This document shows, piece by piece, positions 24,197-34,534 of a stretch of 64,000 nucleotides of DNA (the first letter of the stretch is position 1; every line of letters starts with the position of its first letter). The stretch covers positions 4,316,896-4,380,895 of the forward strand of contig OY986963.1 in assembly GCA_963920575.1 (NCBI GenBank), read 5' to 3'. The notes beneath the pieces were generated by a model. The model searched no databases. It worked only from the letters and a program-made list of their open reading frames with translations, and was not told the DNA's origin. Made by a program: the position numbers and the translations under genes. This DNA is from Narthecium ossifragum (lineage: Eukaryota > Streptophyta > Magnoliopsida > Dioscoreales > Nartheciaceae).

Positions 24197-24892
24197 CCCC
24201 CGACCAACTCTATCTCATCATTTAATGCCACGTCTCTCATCATTTAATGTCACCTGACACAAGTATGAGAAAGAGAAAGGAGAAAATTCCATACTTATGT
24301 GAGGAATTCCTTACTTAGCATATGAATTCCTCACTTGGCATGTGAATTCCTCACTTATGTAAGAAATTCCTTACTTATCATCCCTTAGATTTAATGCCAC
24401 CTGATACAAGTATGAGAGAGAGAAAGGAGAAAATTCCTTAGTATATGAATACCTCACTTATACGATGAATCTATTATTTATCATTCATTATTTAGACAAT
24501 GAGTCTCCAGTGATCCTCACACATATAAACCCCACCGCTGATCCTCAGCTCCCGTCCACGAGAACAGTCGACGGGGTTTGGTCCAGCCGGGCGAACCGGA
24601 TCCGGTACGTCTTCATGTGCCTCCACGGCGCCACCAGGGAGGGGGAGTCGGAGCCGGAGGGTAGGAGACAAACGGAGAAGAGAGAGAGAGAGAAATAGAG
24701 GAGAAAGCGGGAGGAGAGGAGGCGACGAAGTGAGAGAAGCCGGGGGGAGAGAGAGAGGCCGGTGGGAGAGAGGGAGAGAGAGAGGCCGGTGGGAGAGAGA
24801 GAGATGCCGCCTCCGAGCTCCAGGAGAGAGCAGCGATGAGTGGGGTGAGGATGGTCTCGGACTCGGCGAGGGAGAGGACGAGCGGCCTCCGA
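24091..24892. repeat. Left arm of an ~800-bp inverted repeat
   Basis: It is the reverse complement of 27830-28630 over its length with small differences. The inner end has 'gaggacgagcggcctccga' here and the complementary 'ctcggaggccgctcgtcc' at the right arm. The arm contains part of a captured coding segment (about 24510-24665). Confidence 0.8.
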
Positions 24893-25166
24893 AATTTTTG
24901 AGGGCCTTATGACCCGTTCGTTAACCTGTTAATTTATTAACATGTTAACGGGTCAACAGGTAAACAGGTACAGGTAACCCATTAACCCGTTATTAGTACC
25001 ACATGAATAAATATAAAGTTTTAAATTATAATATATTAATTCAAAATTCAAACAACATAAGGAAGAATTTTCTTTTTAAATCCACTTGTCTTTCGATTTG
25101 TCAATCGAGGGACACTTTCGTGTTTGTTTACAAATCAAGCCAAATTCATAAATTCGAGACCAAAAT
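24893..25166. repeat. Direct repeat copy 2 inside the hAT composite
   Basis: Second copy of the block at 23921-24196. It ends abruptly at 'gaccaaaat', where LTR-like sequence starts, whereas copy 1 continues into 'acccccgacc'. This marks the insertion point. Confidence 0.85.
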
Positions 25167-27398
25167 TGTCGCGCCCCGGCCCAGAAAAACCCATCCCGGA
25201 CGGGATACGAGGGGGAAACCTACATCTACTGACAACCAACAGCGAAGACAGTTACAATAAACTAAAGGTGGAAGTAACGTTAACATTAACTATAACAAAA
25301 CGTTATAAACATCAGAGTTACATGTACAATTATCAAAAAGAGATTACATCTTCTGGAGTCTCCGAAAACACACAGACAAAGCCGTCCTAGCCCTCAAACA
25401 TGCTCGACGGGCGACGCGCTACCGCAGGACGAACACCGGGGAGCCACAGGGGAAGAGCTGGTACCTGTACCTACAAACATCGCGGTCCAGTTAAGGATGA
25501 GCAAAAAGCTCAGTAGGGTTCTACTATACGACACACACAAGGAAGGGCGACTCCAACCGTGCTAACTCTGTGCCAGTACAACCCCTAAACTCCAAACTTC
25601 CCATAGTATGACATCACAGCACAAGGAAAACATAACATGCAAGATGGCATACATAGTATAATCTAGCTAGAACAGACACTGCCTGGGCTGGGCTTACTCC
25701 GACGGCCCCTGGATTGGGCTTACTCCGACGGCCCCTAAAGTACAAGAACCCTGGGCTGGGCTTACTCCGACGGCCCCTGGGCTGGGCTTACTCCGACGGT
25801 CCCTGGGCTGGGCTTACTCCGACGGCCCCTAAAGTACAAGAATCGACACGACCTCGAATGCACAGGAAAGCAAGACAATAATAAAACAATAGAATAAACA
25901 TGCAGATAATTAAAACAGTAAAGCATGCAACAAACAAGACAAATGTAAATAAAGCAGTAAATCAGACAAATATAAACAAACAAATAATATAATAGTATAA
26001 ACAAACATCATTTATAGCAATACCCCTAACATGCCATTCCTTGTTGCCCTCAGATACTGTTCTTGGGAAACCCTGGATCGATCCGAATGTACCCATGGAT
26101 CGATCCGACAGCCCTCAATGAACAGATTATCTTGGTACAACCTGGATCGATCCAACATACCCGTGGATCGATCCCACCTGAAATCGAATCGATCCAACTT
26201 GCATGGATCGATCCCAACTCAAAAAAGGTCTAAGAACAAGAACAACGTTCTCTACATAGCTGCAGTTTGAACCGTCGATCCGACGTCCAGCCGATGTCGG
26301 ATGTGGGATCCAAGCTAGCCACCATTACATCTATAAGCATGGATCAACATACCCAAAATCCAGATTCATCCAACGGTTAGATTAACGGAAAAACACTAAT
26401 CAAAACCACTAATTAAACTAACTTACCAAATAATTACTGCAACGCAGCCCTCTAGAAATCAATTCATAACAATTCGTAGGAAAATCGAAAAAATGCGAAA
26501 TAAGATGGAATGGAGAGCTAACGCATAGATCTACAACTCTTGTATTCAACAAAACCCAAGATCATGCTCGTACAAACCGGAAATCTCGCCGCAAGCCGGC
26601 TGTTCTTCATGAACAGCAGAAAACCGGAAATTCCGTGATTAATCATGCATAAATCCTACTCAAAACTCATCCAAAGATCATGAAGCTTAAATCAGTAATT
26701 CTAATAGGCAAGATGCATCTAAATACATGAAGATCAACAGATCCAACGGTTGGATTAAGAGAATCCCATTAAAGAGTGCAAGTAGGTAGAACACCTACCG
26801 AAGCCGCTAATCCTTGGATGATCCCTGCTAAACAGCTGCTAACCAAGCTACTAAACCACGTCAAAGATCGTCCTCACTTCGCCACGATTCCAACGAGCCT
26901 TCAAGCTCCCAAAATGATGGCCGGAGGAGGGAGAACGACGAAGGAGAGCGGGCTACCGGAAGAAACAGAGCAAGCTCTGCTTGCGGGAAGAAGAACCAGG
27001 AAAGGAGAAGGAGAGAAGAGAAGAGAAGGGAAGGAGATGAAGAAAAGAGGAAGGAAGAGTAGGGGAAGGCCGGGAAAGCCAGGGAAAAAGAGGTGAGGCC
27101 ATCCCCTCGCTGACAAAGGGAGTGACGACCACGACGGCCGTCCTCGCGGAGGAAAACATGACCGACTCACTCATGAGTCCGATCGATCGCTCCTAGGAGC
27201 GATCGATCGCTAACAGGCCGCCAGCTGCCCAAAAACAAGCTTCTGCGCGCCCGAGCTGGGATCTTCCGATCCCGGGTCCACCTAGCCATTCTAATCAAAA
27301 ACATACACCAAAACAAGGCCTGTGTGTGCACACGCGGGTGTGAAACAAACCAACAAGGTGCAATTTACCAAATTGCCCTTGTGATCAACAAGGAGCCA
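25167..27398. mobile_element. LTR-like insertion, right end lost in the assembly gap
   Basis: The sequence starts 'tgtcgcgccccggcc', a start common among plant Ty3/gypsy LTRs, directly after a broken repeat copy (candidate target bases 'aaaat' at 25162-25166). No gag-pol coding is present in 2.2 kb, so this is probably one long LTR or a solo LTR. It includes a minisatellite (25682-25830) and a cluster of 'ggatcgatcc' palindromes (26073-26213). The right end and its target duplication are not visible before the N run. Confidence 0.6.
25682..25830. repeat. Minisatellite, five units of ~26 bp
   Basis: Five near-identical units of 'tgggcttactccgacggccc' type start near 25682, 25708, 25750, 25777 and 25803. 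The spacer 'taaagtacaagaa' follows units two and five. Confidence 0.85.
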
Positions 27399-27598
27399 NN
27401 NNNNNNNNNNNNNNNNNNNNNNNNNNNNNNNNNNNNNNNNNNNNNNNNNNNNNNNNNNNNNNNNNNNNNNNNNNNNNNNNNNNNNNNNNNNNNNNNNNNN
27501 NNNNNNNNNNNNNNNNNNNNNNNNNNNNNNNNNNNNNNNNNNNNNNNNNNNNNNNNNNNNNNNNNNNNNNNNNNNNNNNNNNNNNNNNNNNNNNNNNN
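27399..27598. other. Assembly gap of 200 N
   Basis: Exactly 200 undetermined bases. The round number suggests a placeholder of unknown true length. It sits between the LTR-like insert and the transporter fragment within a repeat-rich element. Confidence 0.99.
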
Positions 27599-27800
27599 AC
27601 CCCGCCCTCCCCTCTGCCGTCCCGAGGTTGTCCCCGACCTTGGCGTCCTACTACCTCACCGGCAGCCTCGTCGACCTCGGCATGGCGTGGTGGCAGGGCG
27701 TCACCACCGTCTCCCTCGCCAACCTCATCCTCCTCTTCCCCCTCGTCCTCACGCCACGGCCTCGCCGGCTCCGCCTTCGGCGTCCGCGGCACATCCCGCC
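27599..27800 (+). pseudogene. Captured fragment of a PLUTO-like NCS1 nucleobase transporter
   Basis: The plus strand encodes '[18 protein letters not shown]' followed by '[17 protein letters not shown]'. This corresponds to an early transmembrane part of plastidic uracil/purine transporters of the NCS1 family (PLUTO). After 'LVLT' the frame shifts, and a second frame gives '[10 protein letters not shown]', which resembles the next conserved block ('LARxSFGVRG'). There is no start and no remainder of the roughly 500-residue protein, and it lies inside a transposon, so it is a captured pseudogene piece. The left edge may continue into the N gap. Confidence 0.8.
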
Positions 27801-27829
27801 GCCAATATCCTCAACATCGGCATCGAGCT

Positions 27830-28630
27830 CGGAGGCCGCTCGTCCTCTCCCTCGTCGAGTCCGAGACCATCCTCACCCCACTCATCGCTGCTCTCTCCTC
27901 GAGCTCGGAGGCGGCATCTCTCTCTCTCCCACCTCTCCTCCTGCTTTCTCCTCTCTCTCCCACCGGCCTCTCTCTCTCCCCCCGGCTTCTCTCACTTCGT
28001 CGCCTCCTCTCCTCCCGCTTTCTCCTCTGTTTCTCTCTCTCTTCTCCGTCTGTCTCCTACCCTCCGACTCCGGCTCCCCCTCCCTGGTGGCGCCGTGGAG
28101 GCACATGAAGACGTACCGGATCCGGTTCGCCCGGCTGGACCAAACCCCGTCGACTGTTCTCGTGGACGGGAGCTGAGGATCAGCAGTGGGGTTTATATGT
28201 GTGAGGATCACTGGAGACTCATTGTCTAAATAATGAATGATAAATAATAGATTCCTCGTATAAGTGAGGTATTCATATACTAAGGAATTTTCTCATTTCT
28301 CTCTCTCATACTTGTATCAGGTGGCATTAAACCTAAGGGATGATAAGTAAGGAATTTCTTACATAAGTGAGAAATTCACATGCCAAGTGAGGAATTCATA
28401 TGCTAAGTAAGGAATTCCTCACATAAGTATGGAATTTTCTCCTTTATCTTTCTCATACTTGTGTCAGGTGACATTAAATGATGAGAGAGGTGGCATTAAA
28501 TGATGAGATAGAGTTGGTCGGGGGTATTTTGGTCTCGAATTTATGAATTTAGCCTGATTTGTAAACAAACACGAAAGTGTCCCTCGATTGACAAATCGAA
28601 AGACAAGTGGATTTAAAAAGAAAATTCTTC
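27830..28630. repeat. Right arm of the ~800-bp inverted repeat
   Basis: Reverse complement of 24091-24892. It contains a plus-strand coding-like segment, '[19 protein letters not shown]' (about 28102-28158), whose mirror copy is in the left arm. I do not recognise the parent gene of that segment. Confidence 0.8.
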
Positions 28631-29524
28631 CAACATAACTAAGTAAATCTAAATTGTGTCACATGAAGAAATATAAAGTTTCCAATGTAAGTTCCAAGTT
28701 CTAATTAACTTAGAAATTAATTAGATATATAATATATCTATATATTTGTAATTTGTAAATAGTCTTTATTCTAAACGGGTAAAACGGGTTATCCGTCAAG
28801 CAAAAACTTAAACACCCATTACCCGACCCGGTATTATTGTAACGGGTCGGATCAGACCCGACCCGTTTACAACTACCTTATGACCCGCCCGTTAAGGTTC
28901 GGGTCGGGTTAATTTTTCGAGTCGAAATGGATTACCCAACCCGTTGTACACCCCTAATGTGTTGGACCAAACGATACTCGGTATGTTTTGGAAAAAAATG
29001 AGTCTTATACACTGATTTTAAAAGTGTGTAAATACCCTTCAATCATACGTTCCTAAGAATTCAAACTCACGGCCTCATGCATGAGGTTAAAAAACCTCAA
29101 CTACTACACCGTCACATTTACGATACCAACTATCAAACTGAATTTAACCCTCGAGCTCAACTCATAAAAAAAAAAAAAAAAAAACTACCGAACTGAATGT
29201 GTTCACTCCGTTGTCATCCCTATGGAATTAAGGCTCGGCCAATTCCTATGCAGTGAGTAAATGGCAACGGCAAAGCACACCCAATGCACAACCTTGATTC
29301 CGGTCTTTATCCATCCACGGGCCATGTTTTTTTAATTGCACAATGTAAATTAATAAGATAATAAATCCAATTCGCTTATATGATATTCTAATACATGCAC
29401 TCTTACCTAAATTATTCTAATCCAGTGTGGAGCACGATAACAAAGACACGTAGACATTGATCCTAAATATTGAACACTTATCATAAATGAATAATAATTT
29501 AATATTTCGAAATTTAACCAATAT

Positions 29525-29645
29525 ATTACTCTATAATTTTGAAAAAAAGTTAATTACATAAACCCCTAAATTGATACCTAATATCACAAAACTCTTATAT
29601 TTCTAACAAAATCATAATACCCCTTGAAAATATATGATTATATCA
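29525..29645. repeat. Half of an inverted-repeat pair (partner ~31390-31480)
   Basis: The segment containing 'tacctaatatcacaaaactc' is similar to the reverse complement of 31390-31480 ('catacctaatatcataaaat'). They may be the two arms of one MITE later split by the sequence between them, or two copies in opposite orientation. Confidence 0.5.
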
Positions 29646-29899
29646 ATATGAAATAACGTTATGATCTCAGGGGTTCTATTGTACTGCTAGAAATTCAGTC
29701 CAATTGTTCGTTTTACAATAGAGAGGGCTATCAGTGCTCTTTTGATATGATTGTCTTCCACCGCTGGGTGCGCGGTGATCTCCGCCGGCGCCGAGCGGCC
29801 AAAGTGAGGAAGCCAAAGAACACTGTGGTTGGATGCTCTTCAATGCCTTTTAAGAAGGTGTCGCTTTGCCTTTAGAGGGTTAAGGAGAGTGGAAAGGCT

Positions 29900-31330
29900 C
29901 ACTTCCATTGCCTTTTTTAGAGGTAACACGTCTTGAAATGTGTTATTAAGTATATCAAAGATTATCAAAATAAATTACCGGATCATTAATTAACTACAAC
30001 GTAGTTAGTGGAAGCATGATCGAGTCATCGAGGAATTGGATGGTCGAATTAGTAAATGTGATATAATCTCTATAATAGTTGAAAACAATATGGTTGATTA
30101 TTTGGTTATTTTAACAAAAGTACTCTGAAAGCAATTAACGCTAAGATTTATCAAGAAAGAAATCCCCAGGGAATTCCAATCCGAATTAGGGTCTAAATAT
30201 TTTCTCTATGAATCAAGATGAATGACACTCAAGGAGATGGTCTAAATTAGGGATCGACGAGTGTAGGATTAGTAGCGCTCGCCGCTAATGAGATACCGGG
30301 TTAAATTCATCTCATCGGTGAATTACAAGGTTAAGATGCATGATCGAGGTTTTAATTCGATCATAGTTCAACAATCGCCGGGTTAAGATCATATTATTGA
30401 TAATTAATCAAGGTTTTGTATGAATAACATATTGGGTTGAGATGGGTTTAATATCTCACTCCAACCCACCATCGAAGACATGAATGGTCAATAGGATAGT
30501 CATGGCTTGGGGTGGTTCTAGCACCTCACGATCCTATCCTAAGATCAAGGATTCATCTCATAGAGTTGGCCATGGTTCTAGCATAACCTCTTTTTTGAGG
30601 AATTTAATCAAACATCTTGCAATCATCTAATTTTCATACAATCACTTGCAAGAGAAAGCATTTCAAACATTCAACAATGGGTTTCATTAAAGAAACAAAG
30701 GATTACATGTGAATTCATACAAGAACCATCTCAAAGAGTCGTTACATCAAGAAACAAAAGAGAAATCTAAGAAAAGAACCTAAGACATCAAGGAATTCCC
30801 AAGGAGAAGGGGTTTAGCTACTCATCTTAGGAGATTCATGGAAGAGGAGGCTTGACCCATCTTTCCATCAAAATTCACCTTTGGATCCCTAAGAATTAGA
30901 AAGAGCTAAAGGAGGGAAGAAGGCCGGAGAAAAGCTTGGAAAAAGATGGAAAAAAGGATGGAAAAAGGATCCCAAAATGAGAGTCAAAACCCCTATTTAT
31001 AGGCCCTAGGTTGTTGACCATCATATTAAATCTGAACCATCCGTTTTTATCCGTCAGCCGGTCTTGGATCGATCCAAAATAGGTTTGGATCACTCCAAGA
31101 TGTAATATTTGAGTTTCTAACGGCTTGGATCGATTCATTGTGAGTTTGGATCGATCCAATATCCAAAACTACAAAAAGAGGCCATGGAAAGGGGTTTGGG
31201 ATCGATCCAGTCCGAACTGAGACATGGTATGTGATGTGGACTGCCTTGCCCCGGATTTGGTAAAGCTCGTCGATGGAATCACGATCGGGTCTTTGCTCTA
31301 GGATTTGAGGCTCCTACAAAACCATGCATA
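29900..31330. repeat. Non-coding LTR-like repeat A
   Basis: No long frames. It starts with 'taacacgtcttgaaatgtgt' near 29924, has several 'ggttctagca' motifs (about 30513 and 30571) and a cluster of 'ggatcgatcc' palindromes (31066-31075, 31148-31157, 31199-31208). It resembles 31483-33180 in layout and short motifs, so both probably belong to one diverged retrotransposon-derived family. Ends are not resolved. Confidence 0.5.
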
Positions 31331-31482
31331 TACCGACATTCTTCGTGATATTAGTTGCTAACTCTGTACTGGCCTTTTTTTTGGCTGATTTACTCAAAAA
31401 AAGATTATATTGCTAGAAATATAGAGATTTTATGATATTAGGTATGTTTTTGAGGGACTTTTCTGTAATCAATTTTAAAAAG

Positions 31483-33180
31483 TGACACACCTTGAAAAGT
31501 GTCGTTACCTTAACAAGGACGTCAAAATTACAAATCTATATTCCGAATCACCAACTAACTACTTAAGGGGTAGATAGCAATAAGTCCGGGTCGGTCCACA
31601 GGGAAAACAGGATTAAGTCTAATTACCGTGCATAGTTTTAAATCAAAAGTTAAGGGAGATGAATGATAGTTGGTCTTTAAACTACTTTTAACTCGAATTA
31701 AACTAAATCGGGAGAATAACACTAGGAGAAAAAGCTAGGAAGTTCTAATCCGTAATCGAGAGCTATCTAGGCATTCCTAGGACAAGAGCAATTCAATAAG
31801 TTCAAGATGATTTTCTAGGGTTGATAGAAGATCGGCTAGGTCCACTATCACTCAACATAGATTCATTAGAAGTCTACGTCGGAATGAAGATCAAATCAGC
31901 GGATAATTGGTATGAAAATAATCAAAGTGGTTCTAGCACTTTGAGATTGCCTAATCAATAAAGATAAAGAATGAATCGTAGGTTACAATCATAGGTCTTA
32001 ATGGTTCTAGCATTAAGGTAGTGGTTCTAGCACTCCTACAATCATAAGCTAGGGTTTAGAATCCAATTCAAAGATCTAACATGGTTCTAGCATGAAAGCA
32101 ACCTGAACAAGTCCTAATCCTAGCCTCTAACATGCAATACTCAAAACCAGCGATCGTAATCTCAGCGTAACTTTCACATCCGAACTCGAAACGAGGCGAT
32201 TCAAGATTCGGTGGAAAGCTAAGGAAGAGATCTACAACTTTTATGTTTTGAGTTTTCACAAACTCCGGCTGTATACCCACGGAAAAACCAAGGCAAGACA
32301 GACCGAAATTAGGACACAAAGAACAAACAATTCATTCACCAAAAGGAATATTACCAATAGATATATAAAATCTGAATTCAATTCATTAAACCATCATAAA
32401 ATATATGCTCTGATCCATAGGAAAACCGAAATAAACTCCCTATTATATCATAGAATTTTCTAGACTAAGGATTTAGCTACTCATCTTGAAGAAACGATCC
32501 ATCGGAGAAGGTTGATGACGCGCTCCCGCCATGGATCTATCTTCAAGATCTAACCCTAATATTTATTGAGGAAGAAGAACCAAGGAAACACCCAGGAGGA
32601 GAGGAAAATTCGTCTATGGGTGGCTGCCAAAAATCCTCCCACAAGGTCTAATTATAGGCCTTAATTAAACCCTAACTCGGATTAGATCTCAGCCCTTTAT
32701 TTTTCCCGCAGCACTAAAAGGGATCAATCCCCTTTAGGAAGCAGATCGATCTCCTTCGTCCGTGAACTCAAAATCTGGGTTATGCCCGACCCAGATCGAT
32801 CTCCTTTGGGAAGCGGATCGATCTGGTTTTTTCGTAACTGCTTCTTCTGCACCTTTGTATTCAAAATAGCATATCTTCATCTAGGAAACTCCAAATCACG
32901 AACCGTAAAAAGTTCTGGAATCTAGACTTCAAGAGCTTTCCAACCATATATAGCACATCATCTGGTTCTTCCTAAGCAGGTACAGTTTAATCTTCAAATA
33001 TGGCCCACCTTTGCTCCTTTGACTTCGCAGGTTCTTTATTTGTTCGTTTTAGCACCAAACTTGATCTAATCTTTGCTAAGGGTCCTTAAGCCTGAAATGA
33101 GGAAAAGACAATCAAAATAGCAATGCTCGGAGGCTAACATGACATAGTTAAAGGGGCGATTTGTGCACTTTTCACGCGTT
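31483..33180. repeat. Non-coding LTR-like repeat B
   Basis: It starts 'tgacacaccttgaaaagtgt' and ends near 'ttttcacgcgtt'. Like repeat A it has 'ccgaatcaccaactaactac', repeated 'ggttctagca' (about 31930, 32003, 32022, 32081) and a cluster of 'agatcgatct'-type palindromes at about 32740-32830. There is no gag-pol coding. Solo LTRs or a non-autonomous element are the likely sources. Confidence 0.5.
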
Positions 33181-33189
33181 ATAAAAAAG

Positions 33190-33405
33190 ATTACTTAACA
33201 TATATTAAGAAATCATCCTTATATAGCAGGATGGTTAAGAAGTGCATTTTTTTTTGTCCCAATGGCATCCTATATGACATGGTTTATCTTATGTGGTTGC
33301 TGATGTGGAGGGGGTAGTGAGGGAAGGGAGAGTTAGGGGTTGTTAGTGGGGAGTTATGAGGGGAGATGGTGATTACTCTGTCAAGTGACAGGGACCCACT
33401 AGTAA
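33190..33405 (-). repeat. Unclassified interspersed repeat, copy 1
   Basis: It matches 48810-49000 in the opposite orientation. Shared landmarks are 'actagt' followed by a 'gtccctgtcac' element, a run of 'taactcc' words, 'cccctccac', and a terminal 'tatataaggatgatt'. No target duplication or terminal inverted repeat was confirmed. Confidence 0.55.
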
Positions 33406-34232
33406 GCGTATATGCTGTAACTAATATTAATTGAGTTGCTAACATAATTAACCAGCGAGGGGTCCTTAGGGGAGGACATGAGCGGAACCTGGAGCGACGA
33501 GGACATGAGCGGAACCTGGAGCGACGATGACGGGATGGGTAGGGTCATGAAGTGGCCAGGGGGGGGCGAGGGCCAGGAGGCGATGTGGGCGGCGACTGCG
33601 AGCGAGCGAGCGCAGGTGAGGTGGAGGAGCCGTCGATGTCCGGATAGATTCAGGGTACATATCATCGAGATCGACTCGAGTGGATTGGGATACGGGACTT
33701 CCGACCGATTAGTTTTAAATATGGTAACCGAGAGTATTGATTGATTGATTCGGTTTAGATCCGAACGGGTCACCTGGCCGATATTGTCACATTTAAGCAA
33801 TTAAGCTACACTATATAATAGAATATGAACATCTTTTGCAAATAATTCAGTTTTTCGGTTTTAATTGAAATTTAAAAATAAAAATCAAGAACCGAAAGGA
33901 ATATAAAATTTTTTATAAATTAGAACCGAACCGAATCGAAACGATAAAACCTTCGATTTTGGAATTCGGTTTTGCTCACACATAATAAGCCTAATAATAA
34001 AGAGAGAGCCAGCCAAGCCCAAACCCAACTCCAACTCCTCCGCGAGACACCAGAACAGAGCGCGTCGGCGGGCACGGCGACCGAGTAATTCGAAATCATC
34101 CTATTTTAACATTGGGATATATATCCCCTTCCCCACCAACTCTCTCTCTCTCTCTTATCTCCCCCATTTCAATACTATTCTCCAAATTAGAAAGATCCAC
34201 AAACCCTCATCGAATCCTCCTCCGATCCAACC

Positions 34233-34366
34233 GTAAGCCAATCCTTTATCTCCCTTCGTCTCTGATTTATTGCAATTCTAGGGTTACCATTTTCTTGATT
34301 CTCGATCAGGAGTCGGTCAAATTCTCGTCTTTTAATTGTAATAATGTTCGCGAATTCTTTTTCCAG
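34233..34366 (+). other. Likely 5'UTR intron of the RIN2-like gene
   Basis: Donor 'cc|gtaagc' and acceptor 'tttttccag|gttcc' bracket an AT-rich segment upstream of the start codon. A 14-codon uORF (34385-34429, 'MNNFEYGDCWILLG') lies in the following leader exon. A TATA-like 'gatatatatcc' is at about 34117-34127. Confidence 0.5.
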
Positions 34367-34534
34367 GTTCCGATCGAGATCGATATGAATAACTTTGAAT
34401 ACGGGGATTGTTGGATTCTTCTAGGTTAGTTTGATTCCGACCGTTGCCGATGCTGCCATTGCGTGCGAATCCTATGGGATGAGCTGTTGACGGGATTGAA
34501 GGAAGGGTGAGGCGGCTGGCTGGGATTTATCGAG

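Larger units (their letters stand above)
23856..28964. mobile_element. Composite hAT-like transposon carrying gene fragments
   Basis: The body is 23864-28956. It starts 'tagggtgtacaacgggt' and ends with the inverted complement 'acccgttgtacaccccta'. The 8-bp flanks 'atgcgttg' (23856-23863) and 'atgtgttg' (28957-28964) differ by one base, as expected of an old hAT target duplication. Inside are subterminal GGGTCGGGT-type repeats, a direct repeat, two inverted arms of about 800 bp, a transporter gene fragment, an LTR-like insert and a 200-base assembly gap. No transposase was seen, so the element is non-autonomous. The gap means the interior order may be partly an assembly product. Confidence 0.7.

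Noticed and set aside
26776..27174. Overlapping Lys/Arg-rich and Ser/Pro-rich frames on both strands
   Set aside because: They come from an A/G-rich low-complexity tract inside the LTR-like insert.
27324..28229. 301-codon frame that crosses the N gap
   Set aside because: It is open only because N codons count as non-stop. The real content is the transporter fragment and repeat arm.
33399..33800. 133-codon minus-strand frame
   Set aside because: Contains short duplicated words ('apgsahvl') from a local tandem repeat. No family match.
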